From NCBI GenBank assembly GCA_003209755.1, contig QCPD01000012.1, forward strand, positions 1 to 61,132: a stretch of DNA of 61,132 nt. Direction: 5' to 3'. The notes beneath the pieces are model-generated. The model was given only the letters and a program-made list of their open reading frames with translations. It was not told where the DNA came from and made no database searches. Below are positions 1 through 8,402 of this stretch, piece after piece; positions within the stretch are counted from its first letter, which is position 1, and every line of letters starts with the position of its first letter. This DNA comes from Prochlorococcus sp. AG-436-C14. Its GTDB lineage: Bacteria; Cyanobacteriota; Cyanobacteriia; PCC-6307; Cyanobiaceae. The position numbers and the translations under genes were made by a program.

Positions 1-69
1 TAGTCACAGCAATAGATTTCAGAGATTTTGCGGTAAAGCGTGAATAATACGATATTGCTTGATATATCA

Positions 70-100
70 AGATATAGCTATTATGCGCGCAGTTATGCGC
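70..100 (+). promoter_or_regulatory. 31-bp element upstream of an integrase remnant
   Basis: The element begins AGATATAGCTA and contains two copies of TATGCGC 11 bp apart (82-88 and 94-100). It ends 22 bp before the ATG of the integrase-like remnant at 123. A second copy, 26 of 31 positions identical and in the same orientation to its gene, precedes the other integrase remnant near the tRNA-Arg (41813-41843, minus strand). Conservation of non-coding sequence upstream of two otherwise diverged fragments suggests a promoter/operator or arm-type recombinase binding sites. The function is inferred. Confidence 0.5.
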
Positions 101-122
101 TCATTTTCAGCTCTGTAATCCA

Positions 123-576
123 ATGCGGGAACAGTGGTTTCAACTATTAAGGAAGCAACTTAAATCTGAACATGGAAAAGGTTGGGGTGTGCGCGCAATG
201 CGTGGAAAGGTTCAACTAACCCTTCGCGTGGATGAAAATGCTGGGATGAATAACCCTAGAAATTCGGTTTCTTTACCCCTTGATTGGAGCGCAGATAATC
301 AAACTAAAATTCTGAATTTTGTTAATGAAATCCGCGAGAGGATGGAAGCAAATAATCTTTCTCTTAAAGAAGCTGCAAAATTAACTTCTGAACCATTAGC
401 CGATGACCAAAATGGTTCTTAAAACTTTCTTATTTAGATCAATTGCTATCTACTTGGGAGTGCAGAAGTGGACCAACACCTTGGATATTTATGCAAGAGT
501 TTTAAGCGCGTTGTTATTAATTCGATTTGAGGATATGGAAGAAGCTATGGAAATGTTTGAGGTCAAGAGAGGTTAA
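123..576 (+). pseudogene. Tyrosine recombinase (integrase) remnant, internally deleted
   Basis: An open frame at 123-422 (99 residues) begins MREQWFQLLRKQLK and has a basic, beta-rich segment (GKVQLTLRVDE), as in the N-terminal arm-binding domain of cyanobacterial phage-type integrases. A second overlapping frame, 412-576 (54 residues), contains TNTLDIYARVLS, which resembles the C-terminal box of tyrosine recombinases carrying the nucleophile Tyr. The core catalytic R-H-R region is missing, so this reads as an integrase with most of its middle deleted and a frame change at the junction. W5, L9-R10 and L13-K14 line up exactly with the fragment at 41674-41787. The N-terminal frame alone could instead be a small DNA-binding protein. 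The integrase assignment rests on motif resemblance only. Confidence 0.5.
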
Positions 577-643
577 TTATACTCCTGAATAGATAAAAAA
601 TATTACTTCCAGGTATACAATTCGATCGTATATAGAATTTTAA

Positions 644-2230
644 ATGATTGAGAAAAAACAAAAATGTATATCTATAAATTATATAAGAATTATTGTAGCG
701 TTACTTATATTAGTTCCTTTTGTATTTCCTTTTCTTTTTAAGTTATTTCATTGGTATATTCCAGGGATTCATCCATTTCTAGACCTCAAAGGACGTCTTT
801 CTCATATAGAAGCTAATTCTTTAGGAATAAATACATATATAGAAGCAAACCCTTTAGATCCATTAAATAGAATTAACAATAAGCCATCAATTTCTTTATT
901 ACTTTCTCATACGGGAATAGGTGTTTCTGATTCTAATTGGATAGGATGGATATTGGTCTCTACATTTCTAATTCAATCAATATCGTTATTAAGGAAATGT
1001 GATTTAAAATTAATTATTGCTTGTAGTTTTTGCATACTTACTCCTAATACATTATTTGCATTAGAAAGAGGTAATGATGACTTAATTGTATTTATACTAG
1101 CTTTTGCTATACCCTATTTACTAAACAGTTTAACGAGATATTCAATATCTATTGTATCATTTATTGTAGTTATACTGGGCAGCCTAAAATACTATCCTTT
1201 CACCTTATTCTCTGTTCTTTGGTCAGATGATTTGCATAAATTATCTCAAAATTTCAGAAGATATGTATTACCATTCATTATAATTATTTGGATAATTATT
1301 TTCGGAAAAGAGATGATATTATTAAAGTCAAATTTACCATTAAACCCTCCAGGACTATCAGGATTCAATATTTCGGATGTTTCTGCTATTAACAAAATCG
1401 TTAGAGATGGAACTATTACGCACAAGAGTAAATCGCTAAATTTTTTATACAAAGAAACAGTAGGGCGAAATATTGATAATAAAAGCCTTGAATATTGGCT
1501 TAGAGAGTTGAAAAATGAACAAACAACTCTGAGAAAGATAAAACGATCAATTATTTCAACCAAAGAGTATCAAGATCGTTTGGCAGCGGTAAGAGCCAAT
1601 CCGAGCATCACTGAAGCTGAATTAGATAGACTTGATAGCGCATATAAAGATAAAGATAATAAAAATTTCGTAGATGAGGTTGAAAAGAATAAAAAATCTT
1701 TAAATTTAAATGATTTTATAAAAGAAAAAATACCTCTATTAATTTTATACATTAGTTTCTTCTTTTCTTTAACCCTAATACTTAAATATCTAAATAAAGA
1801 CAAATCAAATATTTCCGAAGAAATCTATTTAAAAACTAACAGGTTAGATAGATTATTCTATATAATGGGCGCCTCAATGTTGGTTTTCTGCTATCTAACT
1901 AGTGGTAATAATAGCTATCGAATGATACATTCCATATTTACTATCCCTTTGATAACCTCACTAATAAAGTCTCCCTTTAAAAATCCAAAACAAAATAAAT
2001 ACCGTAAAGGGGCTATAAGCCTACTTATACTTATATTGTTGAGTAACTGGATGGTTTTAATTCAATCAATACCAATAATATATCCAAATTTTCAAGGTTC
2101 ACTTTATATTATCGATAGTATCAAGATAGTTACTGATTATTGTTTATTTAGTCTTCTTGGTGCTTTTGCCTTTTTACTAATAATAAGAAGCTTTTCTTTT
2201 AAAATAAATCAAATCAAATCACAAGAATAA
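644..2230 (+). CDS. GT-C (GT87/DUF2029-like) membrane glycosyltransferase with a DUF4214-like insert
   Basis: This 528-residue polytopic membrane protein has about ten hydrophobic segments, the first at residues 10-30. The loop motif ERGNDDLIVF (residues 141-150) is typical of GT87/DUF2029 polyprenyl-phosphate-dependent mannosyltransferases, which transfer sugars on the periplasmic face. Between the transmembrane blocks, residues about 266-313 (LYKETVGRNIDNKSLEYWL, ending KEYQDRL) match the pattern of a DUF4214 repeat, usually found in secreted surface proteins. A charged linker follows (about 314-350), then the second membrane block. DUF4214 also ends the large subtilase downstream. The donor and acceptor cannot be told from sequence. 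The gene stands alone, with an AT-rich upstream region and no clear ribosome binding site. Confidence 0.6.
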   Translation: MIEKKQKCISINYIRIIVALLILVPFVFPFLFKLFHWYIPGIHPFLDLKGRLSHIEANSLGINTYIEANPLDPLNRINNKPSISLLLSHTGIGVSDSNWIGWILVSTFLIQSISLLRKCDLKLIIACSFCILTPNTLFALERGNDDLIVFILAFAIPYLLNSLTRYSISIVSFIVVILGSLKYYPFTLFSVLWSDDLHKLSQNFRRYVLPFIIIIWIIIFGKEMILLKSNLPLNPPGLSGFNISDVSAINKIVRDGTITHKSKSLNFLYKETVGRNIDNKSLEYWLRELKNEQTTLRKIKRSIISTKEYQDRLAAVRANPSITEAELDRLDSAYKDKDNKNFVDEVEKNKKSLNLNDFIKEKIPLLILYISFFFSLTLILKYLNKDKSNISEEIYLKTNRLDRLFYIMGASMLVFCYLTSGNNSYRMIHSIFTIPLITSLIKSPFKNPKQNKYRKGAISLLILILLSNWMVLIQSIPIIYPNFQGSLYIIDSIKIVTDYCLFSLLGAFAFLLIIRSFSFKINQIKSQE

Positions 2231-2233
2231 GGC

Positions 2234-2444
2234 TTACGAAAAATCAGCAGCTTCAACGTCTTTAAAAGCTTTCACGATTTCTGCACTAAGCCCTCTTGAC
2301 TGTTGAGAGGGGTTCGAACTCTGGGGGGTTGGGTCTGTCATCGACTGTGAAATGAGATTGGATTAGTTTTTCATCCTTTATTTGAGCTAAAACAGCATGA
2401 GCAAATAACGTCCTACTCTTTTCGGCTCTATCTGACTTAGTCAT
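2234..2444 (-). pseudogene. Small gene (about 69 aa) frameshifted in a 6-base C run
   Basis: On the minus strand an ATG at 2444 opens MTKSDRAEKSRTLFAHAVLA, continuing to IKDEKLIQSHFTVDDRPNP. The frame then hits a run of six C (plus-strand G run 2323-2328). Read as found, it stops at about 2291. Removing one C gives QSSNPSQQSRGLSAEIV, then KAFKDVEAADFS and a TAA at 2236-2234. The span of 211 nt is 3x70+1, as expected for one inserted base. The restored protein is hydrophilic, with a helical C-terminus; I do not recognise the family. It converges on the glycosyltransferase gene, 3 bp after that stop. A real frameshift, slippage-based control and a homopolymer sequencing error are all possible. 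Confidence 0.55.
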
Positions 2445-2490
2445 TTAAAGAGGTCAAGTTATAATTAAAGTAGCATAAATACATTATAAA

Positions 2491-2560
2491 GACTGGAGAG
2501 GCATACCTCTTGCTTAGGTTGTATTTACGATTTTGCTGCCTTCGGCGGCTCCTTTTTTAT
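2491..2560 (+). ncRNA. Candidate small RNA with two hairpins
   Basis: A TATAAA box (2485-2490) is followed by a 5-bp hairpin, AGAGG-CATA-CCTCT (2497-2510). About 24 nt further lies a GC-rich stem, GCTGCC-TTC-GGCGGC (2535-2549), then a T run (2553-2558). No open frame covers the segment. A -10-like box, a 5' hairpin and a rho-independent terminator within about 75 nt are the layout of a short non-coding RNA. It matches no Yfr-type RNA that I can name. Confidence 0.4.
2535..2558 (+). terminator. Rho-independent terminator
   Basis: A six-pair stem, GCTGCC with GGCGGC (one T-G pair) closed by TTC, is followed by TCC and six T. It is the most GC-rich hairpin in this AT-rich intergenic stretch. 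It would end the candidate small RNA starting near 2491. Confidence 0.6.
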
Positions 2561-2618
2561 GGGCTTAAGTATAAAGATATATCTATTTATATTATTTTGC
2601 TCTTAAGGGATTGAATGG

Positions 2619-2647
2619 CACTATATCTTGGGTTATCAGATATAGTG
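2619..2647. repeat. Perfect 10-bp inverted repeat
   Basis: CACTATATCT (2619-2628) and AGATATAGTG (2638-2647) are separated by 9 nt. No T run follows on either side, so it is not an obvious terminator. It lies in the gene-free stretch 2561-2859 upstream of the subtilase and could be an operator or an RNA hairpin. Confidence 0.5.
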
Positions 2648-2737
2648 TTCAAGTATGCGGCCTTACATTATTTAAGGTGCTTTTAAGGGGTTAGCTTTGA
2701 ATCTATAACTAAAATATTCACGAATTTACTAGCTTCA

Positions 2738-2778
2738 TGACAAGCAGGTGGTCAGTGGCTCGAGTCCGCTTGACTCCA
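2738..2778 (+). other. Possible tRNA 3'-end remnant
   Basis: AGTGG-CTCGAGT-CCGCT folds as a 5-bp stem with a 7-nt loop close to the tRNA T-loop consensus. It is followed by TGACTCCA, like a 3' acceptor strand with a discriminator base, and preceded by GGTGGTC, like a variable loop. No 5' half is visible, and the anticodon region is too degraded to assign an isotype. Such a 3' fragment could be an attachment-site scar, or chance. The rest of 2561-2859 holds only the inverted repeat at 2619-2647. Confidence 0.25.
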
Positions 2779-2859
2779 TAATTATTTTTAGCATGTATAG
2801 AATTTATAGAAAAACTATTATTAGTTAACCTTTTGCTGTAATGTTTTTATGGTTTTTAT

Positions 2860-5800
2860 TTGGTTGATAACTCTCAAGTTATGAAAAATATTTTGAATTT
2901 TGATGATTTTAGTTCAAATATATATACATCTGGATCTATTTCGATCGGAAGTTCAACAAACGGAAATATAGAGACAGCAGGAGATAGTGATTGGTTTAGT
3001 GTTTATTTAACTAGTGGAAACACTTATCAGTTTGATGCAACTGAGTCTGATTATTATTTAGATTTAGATATGTTTTTGCGAGATAGCAATGGTTTCTCTC
3101 TCGCTTATGGAGATGATTATGGAAGTACTGATGATCCAAGAATTACTTATACTGCAACATATACTGGCTATTATTATTTAGATGTCGCAGATTATTGGTT
3201 AACTGCTACTGGAGAATATACAGTTGAAGCGAAAGCACTAATAGTTGATGATTTTAGTGCGGATGTTAATACGACTGGAATTCTTTCTTTAGGTGGATCT
3301 ATTAATGGAAATATTGAAACAGTAGGAGATAGTGATTGGTTTAGTGTTTATTTAACTAGTGGAAACACTTATCAGTTTGATGCAACTGAGTCGAATTATT
3401 TAGATTTAGATATGTTTTTGCGAGATAGCAATGGTTTCTCTCTCGCTTATGGAGATGATTATGGAAGTACTGATGATCCAAGAATTACTTATACTGCAAC
3501 ATATACTGGCTATTATTATTTAGATGTTGCAGATTATTGGTTATATGAAACAGGTCAATATACTGTTGAAGCTAAACAATTAAATCTAGATGATTATAGT
3601 GCAAGTATTTATACATCTGGCACTGTATTAATTGATGGCAGTACATCTGCAGGACTTGACTTTGCTGGAGATAGAGACTGGTTTAAAATATCTCTAATAC
3701 AAGGTTATACATATCAATTTGATTGTACTGAATCTAATTTAGTTGATCCATATCTTTATTTAAGAGATAGTCAAGGGAATAGTCTTATTTATGATGATGA
3801 TGGTGGAACTGATGGTGATGATGCAAGAATAATTTATACGGCTAGTAGCACTGGAACATACTATCTAGATGTTGGTGATTATGGCGATAATGATATGGGC
3901 CAGTATTTGATATCTGCAAAATCTTTAACAGCTTTAGATGACTATAGTGCTAACATAAATACTTCAGGTATTATATCTATTGGTTCATCAATTAATGCAA
4001 ATTTAGATTTTATTTCTGATTATGATTGGTTCAAGATTTCTCTTGTTCAGGGTTATACATATCAATTTGATTGTACTGAGTCAGGATTAATTGATCCATA
4101 TCTTTACTTAAGAGATAGCCAAGGAAACATTATTACATATGATGATGATGGAGGGATAGATGGCGACGACTCACAAATATCTTATACTGCTACATATACT
4201 GGAAGTTATTTTCTTGATGTAAGTGATTATAGTGATAGCAATATTGGAGGCTATAATTTATCAGCAATATTACTATCAGCTAATGATGATTTCCAAGGAA
4301 ATATAAACACATTGGGAACTATTTCTATAGGCGGTCAAGTAGTTGCTGAGCTTGACTTTAATGCAGATAGTGATTGGTTTAAAGTTTCTTTAGTGCAGGG
4401 ACAAACCTATCAATTTGATTGCATAGATTATAATTTAATAGATCCATATCTTTACTTACGAGATGATCAAGGAAATTTAATTACATATGATGATGATAGT
4501 GGAAGCGGTGATGATGCAAGAATAATTTATACGGCTAGTAGTACGGGTAATTATTTTCTTGATGTAAGAGATTACGGAGATAATGATATTGGCGAATATA
4601 CATTAAAGGCAGCTTTATTAAGCTCTGATGACTATAGTTCTGATATAAATACAATTGGTATAGTATCTGTAGGTTCAGAGGAGTCTGCTTATTTAGATTT
4701 CTTGGGAGATAGTGATTGGTTTAAAGTTTCTTTAGTGAGTGGACAAACTTATCAATTTGATTGCATTGATTCAGGAGTTATTGATCCTTATTTATATCTT
4801 AGAAATAGTCAAGGCAATATTATTACATATGATGATGATACTGGAAGTGGAGATGATTCAAGGATAATTTATACTGCTACTAGCACGGGTAACTATTTTC
4901 TTGATGTAAGTGATTATTCTAATAATGATATTGGATACTATACTGTAAAAGCTAAATTATTAAATACGGATGATTATTCTTCAGATATTAATACTATTGG
5001 ATCAATATCTTTAGGAGGCAATACCACAGGTAATATAGATTATATTTCAGATAGAGATTGGTTTAAAGTTTCTTTAGTACAGGGACAAACCTATCAATTT
5101 GATTGTACTGAAAATAATTCTCTAGATACATATATGTATTTACGTGATAATCAAGGAAATTATATTGATTACAATGATGATGGGGGAAGTGATCATGATG
5201 ACCCTAGAATAACTTTTACTGCTGATACTTCAGGAATTTATTTTTTAGATATTGGTGATATTGGTGATAATAATACTGGTGATTATGAAGTCCATTTTTC
5301 ACGTATTACAACCACAGATGATTTTAGCGATGATATAAATACTACTGGCACTATTAGTATTGGAGGTAAGGTTACAGCATCTTTAGATTTTAATTCTGAT
5401 TATGACTGGTTCAGTCTTTCACTAATTCAAGGAACTACATATGTTTTTGATGCTATTGCCTTTAATTCAATTGATCCATTTATTTCACTTCGAGATAGTC
5501 AAGGTAATCTATTAATCTCAGATGATAATAGTGGAAATAATAATAATGCACAAATAACATATACAGCCAGCTCTACTGATACATATTTTATTGATATGAG
5601 TGATTTTGGTAATAATGATACTGGTTACTACGAAATTAATACTTCGATAAGTTATAACTCTTCAGTTGATGATTTTAGTGGAGATATCTTCACAAATGGC
5701 AATGCATCAATGGGTGGATCTGTATCTGCTGCTTTAGACTTTGCTGGTGATAGTGATTGGTTTGCAATTACACTTCAGAGTGGTAATAGGTATCAGTTTG

Positions 5801-7872
5801 ATTGTATAGAATCTAATGAAATTGATGCATATTTACGTATTAGAGATAGCAATGGTATTAGTCTTCAATATGATGACAATGGTGGGACAGGGGATGATCC
5901 TAGGATAGTTTTTGATGCAACTAATTCAGGTATTTATTTTCTAGATGTTGGTGATGTTGGAAATATCAATACGGGTTCATACCAACTTTATGCTCAGCAG
6001 ATAGCATCTTCGTCAGCAACATTCTCTTCGCAAAATGGATATGGAGCGGTAAATGTTGAGCATGCATTTGAACAACTTTTAGGGATTGATTTACTATCAA
6101 GACCAGATTTTGGTGGGGATTTATGGAATTTAGATCATATAGGAGCAAGAGAAGTTTGGATGGGGACTGGAAATTTCTCTGGTGTTACTGGTAGTAATGC
6201 AACCATTGCAATTGTCGATTCAGGTATTGATACTGATCACAGAGAATTTGTAGGAAGAATTGTTAATCCTTGGGATTTTGTAGATAATAATTCTGATGTA
6301 GAAGATGATATGGGACATGGAACTCATGTCGCAGCTACAGCAGCAGGTGCTGATGACAATATTGGGGTAATAGGAGTTGCTTACGATGCAAATATAATGC
6401 CATTGGATGTTTTTCAATCTTACTATGATTCTAATGGCGCTATACAATGGAGCGCTAATGATGCACATACATCTGCTGCAATTAGATATGCTACTGACAA
6501 TGGTGCAGATGTTATAAATCTCTCTTTAGGAGGTTATTCGTCAAGTCCACTATTATTTAGTGCATTGCAGTATGCCGAGCAAAATAATGTAGTTTGTGTT
6601 ATGGCTGCAGGTAATGGGTATCAGACAAACCCCGCATATCCTGCAAGATATGCAACAGATTATGGAGTAGCAGTTGGGGCAGATAGTATTTATAAAACCA
6701 TTACTGATTATTCAGATAAAGCAGGAAATACAACTCTTAATTATGTGACAGCACCTGGAGGAACATGGTCCACTGGTATATTTTCTGCTGGGATTGATGG
6801 GGGCTATAACTATTCCTGTGGGACATCAATGGCTGCACCGCATGTTGCTGGAGTTGTTGCTTTGTTGAGAAGTTATGACTCAACATTAACAGTTGATGAG
6901 ATAAAAAATCTTTTAACTTCTACTGCAAGTAATCAAAGTTTCACAGCTAATGTTAATCAAAATATCACTCCTCTTGCAATCAATTCTTCAAATATTTTAG
7001 TTGAAGGAACGGCTCAAAATGATATTTTATCGGGAGGTAATGATGATAATGAAATTAATGGAGGCAATGGGGATGATTTAATAACCGGTAATGGTGGTTA
7101 TGATGATATTAACGGAGGTAATGGATCAGATACTGTTATTTATACTGGAAACTTTGAAGATTATTCAATTGTTCGGGTTGTTACAATAGGGAATGCAAAC
7201 AATGTAAGTTTAAATCAATTAGAAGTAATAGATAGTCGAATAGGTTCTAATGATGGTATTGATAACTTACAAAATATAGAATATTTACAGTTTGCTGATC
7301 AAATAATAGAGGAATCAAAAGTTGATTTAATTAGAATATATGAAGGTGAGTTTAGAGATTATAAATTTTATAATTTACAAGATGGTAATTATCAAATCCT
7401 TACCGAGAATGGAGTTGATGATATCACTGGATTGCCAACATTACAGTTTTTAGATCAAACTATTAGTGCTATAGCTGATATTCAGGGAACTTTCGATCAA
7501 GTTACTGGAAAAGATAATGTAACAGGACAAATGTTTCGCTTATACAATGCTGCATTTAAGAGATTTCCTGATGCTGCAGGTTTGGCATATTGGATATCAA
7601 AAAATAGTTCTGGAGAAAATAGTAATAGAGTAATTGCTGAATCATTTTTAATATCTGATGAATTTAAATCTTTATATGGTGAATCAGTTACAAATCAACA
7701 ATATATAGAAACTCTATATAACAATATCTTAGGTAGATTGCCAGATCAATCAGGCTTAGATTATTGGTTAGGTCAACTAAATAATGGAATAGAAACTAGA
7801 TACGAATTGCTTTTGGGATTTGCAGAATCTGCAGAAAACAAAACATTATTTTCTGAGATGACAGGTTTATAA
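2860..7872 (+). CDS. Secreted subtilisin-like protease with nine PPC repeats, RTX-like repeats and DUF4214
   Basis: This is a 1670-residue protein. Residues about 14-1050 hold nine repeats of some 115 aa, each beginning DD(F/Y)S and containing SDWF and YQFD; this is the bacterial pre-peptidase C-terminal (PPC) fold, very acidic and Asp-rich. A peptidase S8 domain (about 1085-1345) has Asp1120 (IVDSGIDTDH), His1153 (GHGTHVA), Asn1252 (AAGNG) and Ser1323 (GTSMAAPHVAG), so the triad is complete. Residues about 1380-1425 carry GGNGDD-type RTX calcium-binding repeats, and 1553-1665 a DUF4214 domain. There is no N-terminal signal peptide; the RTX repeats suggest type I secretion, but no transporter is in the window. 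The start is TTG at 2860 or ATG at 2881, neither with a good Shine-Dalgarno. Long extracellular repeats in front of the protease suggest a surface or matrix role. Confidence 0.85.
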   Translation: MVDNSQVMKNILNFDDFSSNIYTSGSISIGSSTNGNIETAGDSDWFSVYLTSGNTYQFDATESDYYLDLDMFLRDSNGFSLAYGDDYGSTDDPRITYTATYTGYYYLDVADYWLTATGEYTVEAKALIVDDFSADVNTTGILSLGGSINGNIETVGDSDWFSVYLTSGNTYQFDATESNYLDLDMFLRDSNGFSLAYGDDYGSTDDPRITYTATYTGYYYLDVADYWLYETGQYTVEAKQLNLDDYSASIYTSGTVLIDGSTSAGLDFAGDRDWFKISLIQGYTYQFDCTESNLVDPYLYLRDSQGNSLIYDDDGGTDGDDARIIYTASSTGTYYLDVGDYGDNDMGQYLISAKSLTALDDYSANINTSGIISIGSSINANLDFISDYDWFKISLVQGYTYQFDCTESGLIDPYLYLRDSQGNIITYDDDGGIDGDDSQISYTATYTGSYFLDVSDYSDSNIGGYNLSAILLSANDDFQGNINTLGTISIGGQVVAELDFNADSDWFKVSLVQGQTYQFDCIDYNLIDPYLYLRDDQGNLITYDDDSGSGDDARIIYTASSTGNYFLDVRDYGDNDIGEYTLKAALLSSDDYSSDINTIGIVSVGSEESAYLDFLGDSDWFKVSLVSGQTYQFDCIDSGVIDPYLYLRNSQGNIITYDDDTGSGDDSRIIYTATSTGNYFLDVSDYSNNDIGYYTVKAKLLNTDDYSSDINTIGSISLGGNTTGNIDYISDRDWFKVSLVQGQTYQFDCTENNSLDTYMYLRDNQGNYIDYNDDGGSDHDDPRITFTADTSGIYFLDIGDIGDNNTGDYEVHFSRITTTDDFSDDINTTGTISIGGKVTASLDFNSDYDWFSLSLIQGTTYVFDAIAFNSIDPFISLRDSQGNLLISDDNSGNNNNAQITYTASSTDTYFIDMSDFGNNDTGYYEINTSISYNSSVDDFSGDIFTNGNASMGGSVSAALDFAGDSDWFAITLQSGNRYQFDCIESNEIDAYLRIRDSNGISLQYDDNGGTGDDPRIVFDATNSGIYFLDVGDVGNINTGSYQLYAQQIASSSATFSSQNGYGAVNVEHAFEQLLGIDLLSRPDFGGDLWNLDHIGAREVWMGTGNFSGVTGSNATIAIVDSGIDTDHREFVGRIVNPWDFVDNNSDVEDDMGHGTHVAATAAGADDNIGVIGVAYDANIMPLDVFQSYYDSNGAIQWSANDAHTSAAIRYATDNGADVINLSLGGYSSSPLLFSALQYAEQNNVVCVMAAGNGYQTNPAYPARYATDYGVAVGADSIYKTITDYSDKAGNTTLNYVTAPGGTWSTGIFSAGIDGGYNYSCGTSMAAPHVAGVVALLRSYDSTLTVDEIKNLLTSTASNQSFTANVNQNITPLAINSSNILVEGTAQNDILSGGNDDNEINGGNGDDLITGNGGYDDINGGNGSDTVIYTGNFEDYSIVRVVTIGNANNVSLNQLEVIDSRIGSNDGIDNLQNIEYLQFADQIIEESKVDLIRIYEGEFRDYKFYNLQDGNYQILTENGVDDITGLPTLQFLDQTISAIADIQGTFDQVTGKDNVTGQMFRLYNAAFKRFPDAAGLAYWISKNSSGENSNRVIAESFLISDEFKSLYGESVTNQQYIETLYNNILGRLPDQSGLDYWLGQLNNGIETRYELLLGFAESAENKTLFSEMTGL
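2980..3541 (+). repeat. Recent tandem duplication of PPC repeats 1 and 2
   Basis: Bases 2980-3200 and 3325-3541 are nearly identical over more than 200 bp, differing mainly by a 6-bp loss (YYL present in one copy) and one silent change (gtcgca/gttgca). The other seven PPC units differ clearly from each other. This indicates a recent in-frame duplication or gene conversion within the subtilase gene. Confidence 0.7.
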
Positions 7873-8321
7873 ATGAGATATAAAAATATTTTTTTTTTAG
7901 TTTATCTTTAGGCTTATTTTTTACATATAAATTCTTTTATAAAAATGATAATATTTTAATCAATGTTCAAGGTCGTGCTGAATTATTATCAGCTAATATT
8001 AAAAATACAGATTTAATTGGTTTCTCCTCCAAGCCTATTGAAAAATCAAAGATTCTTGTTATTTCTGGTAAAGTAAAATCTAAAGAAAGTGATGTTTTAA
8101 TTCCCATAAAAACTTTACAGAGAAAGAAATTAACTACCTATACAAACTCTGAAGGTATTTTTAATTTTAAACTCAAACCTGGAGTGTATACATTCTTTAT
8201 TATTAATGAGAATAAAGCTTATTTAAATAGCTTTGATGGTAAAGGTTATTATAAATCATATGAAATATTCTCAAAAGTTGATGATATTGTTATAAAAGTT
8301 ACGTCTCAATCCTATTTCTAA
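7873..8321 (+). pseudogene. Signal-anchored small protein (about 149 aa), frameshifted in a 10-T run
   Basis: An ATG immediately after the subtilase stop reads MRYKNIFF, then reaches ten T (7889-7898) and stops after four more codons. Adding one T restores one frame: FSLSLGLFFTYKFF, then INVQGRAELLSANIKN and TNSEGIFNFKLKPGVYTFFI, ending SQSYF-TAA at 8319-8321. The span of 449 nt is one short of 150 codons. The restored product has a hydrophobic N-terminal anchor and a beta-rich domain whose TNSEGIFNFKLKPGVYTF looks like a carboxypeptidase-regulatory/SdrD-B-like fold. It abuts the subtilase, so it may be a partner of it. It could be broken, phase-variable through the T run, or intact but mis-sequenced. 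Confidence 0.55.
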
Positions 8322-8402
8322 ATTATTAAATGATATTATTATAATAAACTAATTTGGATAGTTTTAATAAGATCTCCTTATTTAATTCTTCGTTCTTTAT
8401 AT

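Noticed and set aside
1246-1803. Minus-strand frames within the GT87-like gene
   Set aside because: They are antisense to the clear membrane protein, with no start signals or domain resemblance.
2300-2330. GGGGTTCGAACTC resembling a tRNA T-arm
   Set aside because: The stem does not pair properly and the same bases are coding on the minus strand in the frameshifted small gene at 2234-2444.
2860-5990. Regular direct repeats, considered as CRISPR or tandem satellite
   Set aside because: The repeats are about 345 bp, in frame, and encode PPC domains; there are no short repeat-spacer units.
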